Shown piece by piece: positions 18,750 to 26,960 of a stretch of 64,000 bases of DNA. The notes under the pieces are model-generated. The model did no database searches. It had not been told where the DNA came from and worked only from the letters and a program-made list of their open reading frames with translations. The stretch's first letter is position 1. Every line of letters starts with the position of its first letter. The position numbers were made by a program, and so were the translations under genes. This DNA is from Marinomonas rhodophyticola (lineage in GTDB: Bacteria > Pseudomonadota > Gammaproteobacteria > Pseudomonadales > Marinomonadaceae), in contig NZ_JAPEUL010000011.1 of assembly GCF_026113935.1 (NCBI RefSeq), positions 1 through 64,000 on the forward strand, given 5' to 3'.

Positions 18750-19710
18750 AAGAATTTTCATTACCGGTGGTTCTGGTTTTGTTGGTGCCGTTTTACTATC
18801 CGCTTTACCGGCTAGTAGGATAAGTTTTTTTGGGCGGAGAGATTTGGGTATCCCTGATGCTTACTTTGTTAGGGGGCAAATACAACCAGACACTCAGTAT
18901 TTAGGGGCGTTTAATAATGTAGATGTGGTTATCCATCTCGCCGCTCGCGTCCATATCATGAACGATTCCTCTTCAGATCCGCTTGCTGAGTTTCGCGCGG
19001 TCAACACCGAAGGTACATTAAACCTAGCTCGCCGAGCCGCCGAGGCGGGTGTGAAGCGGTTTATTTTCTTGAGTTCGATTAAGGTAAACGGTGAATCTAC
19101 TTCGAATTGTAACCCCTTTACGGCTTCTGATATGCGTAATCCAGAAGACCCTTACGGCATGTCTAAATCTGAAGCAGAAGAACAGTTATTGGCGTTAGGC
19201 AAAGAAACAGGCATGGAGATCGTGATTATTCGTCCGCCTTTGGTTTATGGTGAAGGGGTAAAAGCCAATTTTGCCTCTTTGATGAAACTGGTTGGTAAAG
19301 GTTTTCCCTTGCCGTTTCGAGCGATTAATCAGAATAAACGTAGTTTAGTTTCTGTGTATAATTTGGTGGATTTGATTAAGGTGTGTATTGATCACCCCAA
19401 CGCGGCAAACCAAGTGTTTTTGGTATCGGATGATAATGATTTATCCACGGCTCAAATGGTTGCTTTGATGGCCAAGGTTCAGGGCAAAACAAACTTATCT
19501 CTTCCTGTGCCAGTCTGGTGTTTCAAACTGGCGGGCAAGCTTTTTAAGAAAGAGGCCGTGGTGGATCGCTTGGTTGGGTCTTTGCAGCTCGATATCGAGC
19601 ACACTAAAAAAACGCTTGATTGGGTTCCCCCTTATACGGTTGAACATGGTTTTCAACTGGCTGCTAAAAAAACTCGTGATGATTGGATGATAAAATGTTT
19701 CGTGTATTAG
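18739..19710 (+). CDS. NAD-dependent epimerase/reductase (extended SDR)
   Basis: An extended SDR of 323 residues with TGGSGFVGA, HLAARVHIMND, the Ser of SSIKVNGE and the YGMSK catalytic pair. The ATG at 18739 (MSNKRIFITGG) is preferred over the in-frame ATG at 18712. This type, paired with the PglC-like transferase downstream, is often a 4-reductase/epimerase making the UDP-sugar used for initiation (for example UDP-QuiNAc from the WbpM-class 4-keto product). It overlaps the transferase gene by 16 bp, supporting a joint role. Confidence 0.85.
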   Translation: MSNKRIFITGGSGFVGAVLLSALPASRISFFGRRDLGIPDAYFVRGQIQPDTQYLGAFNNVDVVIHLAARVHIMNDSSSDPLAEFRAVNTEGTLNLARRAAEAGVKRFIFLSSIKVNGESTSNCNPFTASDMRNPEDPYGMSKSEAEEQLLALGKETGMEIVIIRPPLVYGEGVKANFASLMKLVGKGFPLPFRAINQNKRSLVSVYNLVDLIKVCIDHPNAANQVFLVSDDNDLSTAQMVALMAKVQGKTNLSLPVPVWCFKLAGKLFKKEAVVDRLVGSLQLDIEHTKKTLDWVPPYTVEHGFQLAAKKTRDDWMIKCFVY

Positions 19711-20248
19711 ATTTTGTGTTTGCCCTGTTAGGCCTGGTGTGTGGCTTTCCTGTGTTGTTGATTATTTTTATCATTGGCTTATTTGACACTGGCTCACCTA
19801 TCTTTCGTCAAGAGCGCGTTGGTCGCAACAAAAAGCCATTTGTGCTGGTGAAGTTTCGTACTATGTCGGTGGACACGGCGTCAGTGGCGAGTCATTTGGC
19901 CTCTACCAGTTCCATCACGCCTTTGGGCGGGTTTTTACGTAAAACCAAGTTGGATGAATTGCCGCAGCTTTGGAATGTATTGAAAGGTGAAATGAGCTTG
20001 GTTGGGCCGCGACCTGGGTTGTTTAATCAAACTGAATTGACTCAAGCGCGCGATGTCAAAGGGGTATTTGCTGTGCGCCCGGTATTACGGGATTGGCACA
20101 AATTTCGGATATTGATATGTCGACCCCCGAGTTGTTGGCGGACACTGATGCTAAGATGATTCAGAGTTTGTCTTTGGCGCATTATTTTTCTTATATCATC
20201 AAGACGGTAACGGGCAGTGGGTCTGGTGATCGGGTGAAGGGTGAGTGA
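19695..20248 (+). CDS. Initiating sugar-phosphate transferase, PglC/WecA-independent type (one frameshift)
   Basis: A short polyprenyl-phosphate sugar-1-phosphate transferase (PF02397). It has one N-terminal membrane segment ([20 protein letters not shown]), then the catalytic core [43 protein letters not shown] and VGPRPG. The frame breaks near 20082; adding one G gives [20 protein letters not shown] and a stop at 20246-20248, the exact family continuation, giving about 184 residues. It would put the first sugar on undecaprenyl phosphate at the inner membrane. It is one of two initiators in the window; the other is the WcaJ-like protein at 53-54 kb. Confidence 0.85.
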
Positions 20249-20363
20249 TGATTTTCGCAAATCTTACATGCGCATTGTTTGCAAATTTGGCGTAAAATGT
20301 TTTAGTTGAGTTTGTTTTTGTATGTCGTGGTTTAGCGCGGCATTTTCGTTTTTGTAGATAGCA

Positions 20364-20443
20364 TTTTTTTGACGGCCTAAAGGCCGACCTATATTTGATT
20401 TGGTGTTGTTGGGTTTTTGACGGCCTGAAGGCCGATCTACATT
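20364..20443. repeat. Two dispersed palindromes in inverted orientation
   Basis: 20364-20393 (tttttttgacggcctaaagg ccgaccta) and 20414-20443 (tttttgacggcctgaaggcc gatctac) are reverse complements of the copies left of 10 kb. They fill the gap between the initiator and the WbpM-like gene. Confidence 0.8.
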
Positions 20444-20471
20444 TTGCGTTTGTGTATACAGGGTGTATTAG

Positions 20472-22448
20472 ATGATAAAAAAGTTGGATTTTCTTTGGTC
20501 TTTGCCGCGGTTTTATAAGCGTTTGATTAGTTTGGCTGTCGACGCCCTGTTTGTGTGTTTGGCTTTTACGTTTGCTTATTGGGCGCGTTTAGGTGAGTTT
20601 ACCAGTTTTTCCAATCATGCTGTTTGGTATGTGTTGGTTGGTACGGTGGCCGTTACCTTGTTGGTGAATATTAAGCTAGGTTTGTACCGTGCTATTTTGC
20701 GTTATTTAACTTTTCATGCGTTTACCGCGATTTTGTGCGGTGCGGCGGCGTCTGCGTTAAGCATTACGACGTTTGCTTACTTTTTTGAAGCGTCTATTCC
20801 TCGTACGGTTCCTATTATTTATTTCCCTTTTTTGGTGATGTTGTGTGGTGGGGCGCGTTTGTTGATTCGTGGTTTGATCACGCAATCGCCACGTAAAGGT
20901 TATGAATCTGTTTTGGTGTTTGGTGCGGGTTCTACGGGGCGGCAGTTAACCTTGGCATTGCGCCAGGCGTCTTGTTATCGGGTGAAGGGTTTTATTGATC
21001 ATGATGCGTCGTTGGCGAATACTATTATTCAGGGGATTCCTGTTTATGATGTGGCTAAGTTAGAGGAGTTGATTGAGAAGTATCAAATCGAAAAAGTATT
21101 GTTAGCGATTCCGAAAGCCAGCCGTTCTGACCGTAAGAAGGTGATTGATCAGTTGCTGCCTTATGCGGTGGAAGTGTTAACCGTGCCGGATTTTGACGAT
21201 ATTGTCACGGGTAAAGCCAAGGTGAGTGAGCTGCAGGATGTGGCGGTAGATGATTTGTTAGGTCGTGATGTGGTGGCGCCTGTGGCGTCGCTAATGCAGT
21301 CGAATATTGCTGGCAAGGTGGTGATGGTAACGGGCGCAGGTGGTTCGATTGGTTCTGAACTGTGCCGACAAATATTGGCTCAGCAGCCATCGAAATTGGT
21401 GTTATTCGATGTGTCTGAGTTTGCGGTGTACAACATAGATCAAGAGTTGAATGAGCTGTTAGAGACCTTGCCTTTTAACGTTACCATTGTGCCTTTGATC
21501 GGATCTGTACAGCGCATTAATCGTTTGGCATCGACGATGAAGGCGTTTGGGGTGCATACGGTTTATCATGCGGCGGCTTATAAACATGTGCCACTGGTGG
21601 AATACAATGTTGTCGAAGGGGTGCGTAATAACGCCTTTGGTACCTACTATTGCGCTAAAGCAGCGATTGAAAGCGGTGTTGAGTCTTTTGTGTTGATTTC
21701 CACCGATAAAGCTGTACGTCCAACCAATGTCATGGGAGCGACCAAACGCATGGCTGAATTGGGCTTACAGGCGCTGGCGGAAGAAGAAGCCAAAAAAGAA
21801 GCGAGGCAGGAAACGTATACTCGTTTTTGTATGGTGCGTTTTGGTAACGTGCTCGGTTCGTCTGGTTCTGTGATTCCAGTATTTAAAAAACAAATACAGG
21901 AAAATCAGCCGATTACCGTGACTCATCCGGATATTATTCGTTATTTCATGACGATTCCTGAAGCGGCTCAATTGGTTATTCAGGCTGGCGCCATGGGCAA
22001 AGGTGGCGATGTATTTGTATTGGATATGGGTGAACCCGTAAAGATAGTGGATTTGGCGACAAACCTGATTCGCTTGTCTGGATTGGAAGTGAAATCGCCT
22101 GAAAATCCGAATGGGGATATTGAAATTCAGTTCACGGGTTTGCGCCCTGGTGAAAAGTTGTTTGAAGAGTTATTGATTGGCGACAATGTCCAAAAAACCC
22201 AGCACAAACGCATTATGACCGCTCATGAACGCTTTTTGTCTTTGCCAGATTTTGTGCAAACCATGGAGAAGCTGGATAAAGCTTGTCATGATTTTGATCA
22301 TGAAAAAGTGCGTGAGATCTTGATCAGTGCGCCAACCGATTTTCAGCCAACGGATGGTATCGGCGATTTGGTGTGGAATGCAAAACAGGCACAAGATCAG
22401 AAGATCGAAGAATCTAACGTCGTGCCCTTGAAGAAACAGGTATTGTAG
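20472..22448 (+). CDS. wbpM: Membrane-anchored UDP-HexNAc 4,6-dehydratase (WbpM/CapD family)
   Basis: Makes UDP-4-keto-6-deoxy-HexNAc for QuiNAc/FucNAc-type sugars. It is 658 residues long. It has four N-terminal membrane helices within residues ~13-125, a first nucleotide-binding domain (VFGAGSTGRQL) and a C-terminal SDR domain from ~275 with TGAGGSIGSEL. The catalytic stretch STDKAVRPTNVMGATKR carries Met where most SDRs have Tyr, the hallmark of large WbpM-type dehydratases. The C-terminal FTGLRPGEKLFEELL is also typical. It is complete. It works naturally with the SDR and initiator just upstream. Confidence 0.93.
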   Translation: MIKKLDFLWSLPRFYKRLISLAVDALFVCLAFTFAYWARLGEFTSFSNHAVWYVLVGTVAVTLLVNIKLGLYRAILRYLTFHAFTAILCGAAASALSITTFAYFFEASIPRTVPIIYFPFLVMLCGGARLLIRGLITQSPRKGYESVLVFGAGSTGRQLTLALRQASCYRVKGFIDHDASLANTIIQGIPVYDVAKLEELIEKYQIEKVLLAIPKASRSDRKKVIDQLLPYAVEVLTVPDFDDIVTGKAKVSELQDVAVDDLLGRDVVAPVASLMQSNIAGKVVMVTGAGGSIGSELCRQILAQQPSKLVLFDVSEFAVYNIDQELNELLETLPFNVTIVPLIGSVQRINRLASTMKAFGVHTVYHAAAYKHVPLVEYNVVEGVRNNAFGTYYCAKAAIESGVESFVLISTDKAVRPTNVMGATKRMAELGLQALAEEEAKKEARQETYTRFCMVRFGNVLGSSGSVIPVFKKQIQENQPITVTHPDIIRYFMTIPEAAQLVIQAGAMGKGGDVFVLDMGEPVKIVDLATNLIRLSGLEVKSPENPNGDIEIQFTGLRPGEKLFEELLIGDNVQKTQHKRIMTAHERFLSLPDFVQTMEKLDKACHDFDHEKVREILISAPTDFQPTDGIGDLVWNAKQAQDQKIEESNVVPLKKQVL

Positions 22449-22464
22449 ATTGATGGTCAAGAGC

Positions 22465-23580
22465 AAACCCCATCCTAACCTTCCCCTTGGAAAAAATAAG
22501 GGGAAGGGACTTTTCAGGTCTGCTCCTCCCCCTTGTGTTTTTAAGGGGGAGGTCGGGAGGGGGTTGCAAGTTCAGAACCCCTCCCTAGCCCTCCCCTTGG
22601 AAGAGATAAGGGGAGGGAACAAGAGACAACCCCAATCATAGCCTTCCCCTTGGAAGAAATAAGGGGAAGGGACTTTTCAGGTCTGCTCCTCCCCCTTGTG
22701 TTTTTAAGGGGGAGGTCGGGATGGGGTTGCAAGTTCAGAACCCCTCCCTAGCCCTCCCCTTGGAAGTGATAAGGGGAGGGAACAAGAGACAACCCCAATC
22801 CTAGCCTTCCCCTTGGAAGAGATAAGGGGAGGGAACAATAGACAACCCCTCCCTAGCCCTCCCCTTGGAAGAGATAAGGGGAGGGAACAAGTGACAACCC
22901 CAATCCTAGCCTTCCCTTGGAAGAAATAAGGGGAAGGGACTTTTCAGGTCTGCTCCTCCCCCTTGTGTTTTTAAGGGGGAGGTCGGGAGGGGTTGCAAGT
23001 TCAGAACCCCTCCCTAGCCCTCCCCTTGGAAGAGATAAGGGGAGGGAACAAGAGACAACCCCAATCCTAGCCTTCCCCTTGGAAGAGATAAGGGGAGGGA
23101 ACAAGTGACAACCCCAATCCTAGCCTTCCCTTGGAAGAAATAAGGGGAAGGGACTTTTCAGGTCTGCTCCTCCCCCTTGTGTTTTTAAGGGGGAGGTCGG
23201 GAGGGGGTTGCAAGTTCAGAACCCCTCCCTAGCCCTCCCCTTGGAAGAGATAAGGGGAGGGAACAAGAGACAACCCCAATCCTAGCCTTCCCTTGGAAGA
23301 GATAAGGGGAGGGAACAAGTGACAACCCCAATCCTAGCCTTCCCTTGGAAGAAATAAGGGGAAGGGACTTTTCAGGTCTGCTCCTCCCCCTTGTGTTTTT
23401 AAGGGGGAGGTCGGGAGGGGGTTGCAAGTTCAGAACCCCTCCCTAGCCCTCCCCCTTGGAAGAGATAAGGGGAGGGAACAAGAGACAACCCCATCCTAGC
23501 CTTCCCCTTGGAAGTGATAAGGGGAAGGAACAATAGACAAACACCATCCTAGCCTTGGAGGAGATAAGGGGAAGGGCGTG
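22465..23580. repeat. Array of ~50-bp GC-rich hairpin modules
   Basis: About 1.1 kb is made of two alternating modules. Module A/C (ccctagccctccccttggaa gagataaggggaggg) has a ccttcccctt/aaggggaagg hairpin; I count about 16 copies. Module B (ctgctcctcccccttgtgtt tttaagggggaggtcgggag) has five copies, near 22513, 22683, 22949, 23164 and 23381. Copies differ at a few bases (gaagagat, gaagtgat, gaaaaaat). No gene is credible inside. Single modules also occur at 3296-3436 and 62155-62200. Confidence 0.9.
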
Positions 23581-24583
23581 TTGGTTGCCAGAGTATGGCG
23601 GGTGTTGGGCAGTGGGCGATGGGGAAGTAGCCGAGGTTGCTGTGGATGCGTTGGGTGACGCTGTGGTGCCAGTGTGGGGATAGTTCGGGGTTGGGGCGGT
23701 CGTTTTCTAAGACGCAGCAGTGCCGTGGGGCGAGGGTGAGGTCGCGCCAGACGTTTAGGTTGCGTTGTTGGTAGTGTATTTTGCCTAGGTGTTTGGGTTC
23801 TATGGTGAGCAGTGGTTGCCAGTGGGGCGGCTGACTTTTTGCTAGGCGTGTTGTTTGATAAGCATTTTGTTTGGTTTGTTGTTCTATCCAGTCTATTAGG
23901 AGACGTAATGCTATGTCTCCTATGCCATCTTTGCGGTAGCCACCGCCAATGTCTGAATGTGCTCCTGCTAGCCAGATTTCGAGTGCTCTTCCATCGTGGT
24001 TGATCAATGTGGGACGAAAAGCGAGTCGTTGTTCGTCTAAAGCAGCCAGGTGTAAGGCGCGGTGAACGCCTTCTGGCAGTGTGTGTCCATGTTCAAATAC
24101 CACGTCGCTTTGCGGGCGTTGGCGGGTGTCTAAGTTTGGCCAGCCTATGGAAGCGACGGTGTCGATGACGGCTTCTATGATGATAGGGCGATCAATAAGT
24201 GGGGTGATGAGCGCGGCAAAGCGTCTTGCTAAGGCTGCGCCTCGGCTAAAGCCTATTAAGACAATGTGGCGTGTAGAGCGGCTATAATGGTTTTTGAAGT
24301 CGTTTAAGGCGCGGTTTAAGATGTTGGCTACGTGGCCGGATTCAATGGCAAACGCGGCGTTGATTTTTTGTTCCAGCCAGTGGCCGTAGGTGCCGATGCC
24401 GGCGTAGTAAAAGCTGCGATGGGGGAGGTGTGTGGGCGTTGTGTCTATGTGGTTTTTTACGCGACCACCCAGTAATAGATGAGATTTTAATACGTTGGTG
24501 ATGCTGGATACGCTGTGTTCTGGTGCGTAGGCGTCATTTGGGCTATTGTCTGTGCCATCGAAATGAAAAAATAACGTCGACAT
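23549..24583 (-). CDS. DUF2235 alpha/beta-hydrolase protein
   Basis: Begins MSTLFFHFDGTDNSPND at the ATG at 24583, preceded by a strong caaggaggac ribosome site, and has 344 residues. FDGT is the first conserved block; GFSRGAALAR is the nucleophile elbow (G-x-S-x-G); GAHSDIGGGY carries the family Asp/His region. DUF2235 proteins include type VI secretion phospholipase effectors, but no VgrG, PAAR or immunity gene is nearby, so an intracellular lipase/esterase is equally possible. The last ~9 residues and the stop (PSPYLLQG) are read from the hairpin repeat array, so the natural C-terminus was probably replaced when the array expanded. Confidence 0.8.
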   Translation of the reverse strand: MSTLFFHFDGTDNSPNDAYAPEHSVSSITNVLKSHLLLGGRVKNHIDTTPTHLPHRSFYYAGIGTYGHWLEQKINAAFAIESGHVANILNRALNDFKNHYSRSTRHIVLIGFSRGAALARRFAALITPLIDRPIIIEAVIDTVASIGWPNLDTRQRPQSDVVFEHGHTLPEGVHRALHLAALDEQRLAFRPTLINHDGRALEIWLAGAHSDIGGGYRKDGIGDIALRLLIDWIEQQTKQNAYQTTRLAKSQPPHWQPLLTIEPKHLGKIHYQQRNLNVWRDLTLAPRHCCVLENDRPNPELSPHWHHSVTQRIHSNLGYFPIAHCPTPAILWQPTRPSPYLLQG

Positions 24584-24690
24584 TGTGTGTCCTCCTTGTT
24601 GTCTTGACCCCATCTTCCTGATGGTTGGGGGTAGCATAACATGGTTTTTTATTGGTGTGGTATTTGAGGGTTTGGTTTGGTGTGATTAGC

Positions 24691-24717
24691 TTTTTTGGCC
24701 TAAAGGCCGACCTACAG
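24691..24717. repeat. Dispersed palindrome
   Basis: ttttttggcctaaaggccga cctacag, between the DUF2235 gene and the nucleotidyltransferase gene, which are divergent. It carries the tggtgtgatt prefix shared by most right-hand copies. Confidence 0.75.
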
Positions 24718-24765
24718 GTGATTTGGTGATTTGGTGTGGTTTTTTGTTAGTTTAAGGAGTCCGAT

Positions 24766-25068
24766 ATGCGTTTGACTAAATACCAGCAAGAGACAATTAA
24801 GCATGTGTTATTGAAGCATTTCGGCGAAGGATCTGATTTGCTAGTTTTTGGTTCTAGGGCCGATGATAATGCCCGTGGCGGGGATATTGATTTGTATATT
24901 GAGCCTGATTTGCATGAGGCCGATGATATTGTTGAGGCTAAATTGAATGCTTTGGTTGAACTTCATTTGCTGCTTGGTGAGCAGAAAATTGATTTGGTAA
25001 TCAACCGTAAGTCTGGAAACTTTTTGCCTATCTATAAAATCGCAAAAGAGAGCGGTATTCGCTTATGA
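24766..25068 (+). CDS. Minimal nucleotidyltransferase (MntA-like antitoxin)
   Basis: A 100-residue nucleotidyltransferase with VFGSRADDNARGGDIDLYI, giving the GSRA motif and Asp40/Asp42. SD taaggag precedes the ATG. Its stop overlaps the next gene by 4 bp (ATGA), the layout of two-gene HEPN/MNT toxin-antitoxin modules. Its sequence differs clearly from the 4.6 kb MntA, so this is a separate module, not a recent duplicate. It is expected to modify and silence the HEPN partner. Confidence 0.85.
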   Translation: MRLTKYQQETIKHVLLKHFGEGSDLLVFGSRADDNARGGDIDLYIEPDLHEADDIVEAKLNALVELHLLLGEQKIDLVINRKSGNFLPIYKIAKESGIRL

Positions 25069-25527
25069 ATAAGGAGGTATTTCAGGGGATCGTTAATATT
25101 TGCCAAACGCATGCAGAACGTTTGAATTGGTCTATGCAGCACTTGGCAGATAAACACCCCTACACTGCGGCCAGTTTGTCTGAACTTACAGAAATGGAAC
25201 TTGCGGTATTTGATCAGTTTATTGTCCGGTTTTCAAAATTGCAGGATGTGATGGGGGCAAAGTTATTGCCTGCAGTAATCGAGCTAACGCATGAAGAAGG
25301 TGAGCTTACTACCTTTATTGATAAGTTAAATCGACTTGAAAAGATAGGAGTCCCTGGATTCTGTTGAACAGTGGCTGAAGTTACGGGAAATGCGTAACCA
25401 ATTTGCCCATGATTACCCTGATGATCCTGAAATACAATCGGCGTTATTGAATAAAGCGTTCGGTATGGCTGGTCTGTTGTTGCAATGTCTAGATCACGTG
25501 GTTCGTTTTGCGGCTAAGTATCAATGA
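25065..25527 (+). CDS. HEPN-domain partner of the nucleotidyltransferase (one frameshift)
   Basis: A helical protein starting MNKEVFQGIVNICQTHAERL. The frame stops at 25367, but dropping one C near 25352 continues it as GVLDSVEQWLKLREMRNQFA to a stop at 25525-25527, giving about 153 residues. The continuation contains RNQFAHDY, the RX4H motif of HEPN ribonucleases. As written, the product ends before the active site. This is the third HEPN/nucleotidyltransferase module of the window. Whether the shift is real cannot be told from sequence; a real lesion would mean two of the three HEPN proteins are disarmed. Confidence 0.75.
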
Positions 25528-25570
25528 GTAAGTTTTGTTATGCTTGCTGGTTTTAATCGTCACGGTTTTT

Positions 25571-25722
25571 TGTAGGTAAGCGCCTCATGCGTCAGATAAC
25601 GCCTCGTGCCTCGTCTCATCTGACCTACGGGATGTTGTGTGGAGTATTTTTTGTAGGTCGTGCTTTAGCGCGTCAAGGGTTTTGGTTGGTGTGATTCGGT
25701 TTTTGTCGGCCTAAAGGCCGAC
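25571..25722. repeat. Three dispersed palindromes between the HEPN gene and galE
   Basis: 25571-25628 (gtaagcgcctcatgcgtcag ... cgtctcatctgacctacg) is the long gtcaga/tctgac type. 25652-25675 (tgtaggtcgtgctttagcgc) and 25703-25722 (gtcggcctaaaggccgac) are the short type. No gene is visible in the 230-bp gap. Confidence 0.75.
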
Positions 25723-25757
25723 AGGTGATGTGGTTTTTTGTTTATAGGGAGTGTTGG

Positions 25758-26777
25758 ATGTTTGTTTTGGTGACGGGTGGAACAGGTTTTATTGGAAGCC
25801 ATACCTGTGTTGAGTTGTTAAATCAAGGTTATGATGTTGTCGTGGTTGATAACTTGTGTAATTCGAATGTTGAAGTTTTGCACCGTATAGAGCGTATTAC
25901 GGGAAAACAAGTAACTTTTTATCAATTAGATTTATTGGACAAACCAGCCTTAAATCGGGTTTTTGAAGCTCATGCTATTCAGGCTGTGATTCATTTTGCG
26001 GGTTTGAAGGCAGTAGGTGAATCGACGAAGATTCCTTTGGCTTATTATCACAATAACTTAACTGGTACGCTAAATTTGCTCGATGTGATGGCAGAACATG
26101 GCGTGTTTGATTTGGTATTTAGTTCTTCTGCGACGGTATATGGAGAAAACAACCCAATTCCTTATGTTGAGCATTTCCCTCTTAGTTCGACTAGTCCCTA
26201 TGGTCGAACAAAGGTGATGATAGAGCAGTTCTTGCAAGACGCTTATGCTTCGGATAAGCGCTGGAATGTGTCTTTGTTACGTTACTTTAACCCAGTTGGT
26301 GCGCATCCGAGTGGCTTGATGGGTGAAGATCCTCGCGGTGTCCCCAATAATCTTATGCCTTTTATCACTCAAGTTGCCGTGGGGAAGCGTGCGCAATTGA
26401 GTGTGTTTGGTGGTGATTATGCAACACATGATGGTACGGGCGTGCGTGATTACATCCATGTAGTGGATTTGGCTTTGGGTCATATTAAGGCTTTGGAGAA
26501 ATTGGCGAGCCAAGCCGTAAAAAGTATTGATGCCTATAATCTTGGTGCAGGCATTGGTTTTAGTGTTTTAGATGTTGTTAAGGCCTTTGAAAAAGCCTCT
26601 GGGCAGGCTATTCCTTATGAGATTATGCCAAGACGTGCTGGTGATATTGCTGAATTCTATGCGAACGCGGAAAAAGCCCGCAACATCTTGGGCTGGGAAG
26701 TGAGCTTGTCTTTAGAGGATATGTGTCGGGATTCATGGTGCTGGCAGTCGAGTAATCCGAATGGATTTGATGCGTAG
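25758..26777 (+). CDS. galE: UDP-glucose 4-epimerase
   Basis: Interconverts UDP-glucose and UDP-galactose. The frame opens at 25725, but the ATG at 25758 (MFVLVTGGTGFIGSHTC), after tagggag, gives the canonical 339-residue GalE. Motifs: GGTGFIGS, VIHFAGLKAVGES, SSSATVYG, SPYGRTK, RYFNPVGAHPSG and GVRDYIHVVDLA. It is complete. It stands between repeat clusters on both sides, so it is probably its own transcription unit, supplying Gal or possibly GalNAc precursors. Confidence 0.95.
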   Translation: MFVLVTGGTGFIGSHTCVELLNQGYDVVVVDNLCNSNVEVLHRIERITGKQVTFYQLDLLDKPALNRVFEAHAIQAVIHFAGLKAVGESTKIPLAYYHNNLTGTLNLLDVMAEHGVFDLVFSSSATVYGENNPIPYVEHFPLSSTSPYGRTKVMIEQFLQDAYASDKRWNVSLLRYFNPVGAHPSGLMGEDPRGVPNNLMPFITQVAVGKRAQLSVFGGDYATHDGTGVRDYIHVVDLALGHIKALEKLASQAVKSIDAYNLGAGIGFSVLDVVKAFEKASGQAIPYEIMPRRAGDIAEFYANAEKARNILGWEVSLSLEDMCRDSWCWQSSNPNGFDA

Positions 26778-26814
26778 GAATAGGACGTAAGGGTTAGAAT
26801 CCTTTTCGTGGCTT

Positions 26815-26839
26815 TTGACGGCCTAAAGGCCGACCTACA
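26815..26839. repeat. Dispersed palindrome
   Basis: ttttgacggcctaaaggccg acctac, just after galE. It is the last copy before 57.1 kb: no member is seen across the 30-kb stretch from manC to the FKBP gene. Confidence 0.75.
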
Positions 26840-26960
26840 GGTGATTTTGCCTGGTTTGGCGTTTGTCGCGTTTGTCCTTTATTTCTGCATTTTTATATTC
26901 CTTCCTTTAGAAGTTTGTTAGAATCTTCGCAATTATTTTGTCATATGCGAAGGACCTGTC

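Noticed and set aside
22450-23427. Several short open frames within the hairpin array on both strands
   Set aside because: They are translations of the repeat modules, recur with the same peptides on each copy and have no ribosome sites.
22465-23580. CRISPR array
   Set aside because: Units are themselves hairpins that abut one another with no unique spacers of constant length, and no cas genes are present.
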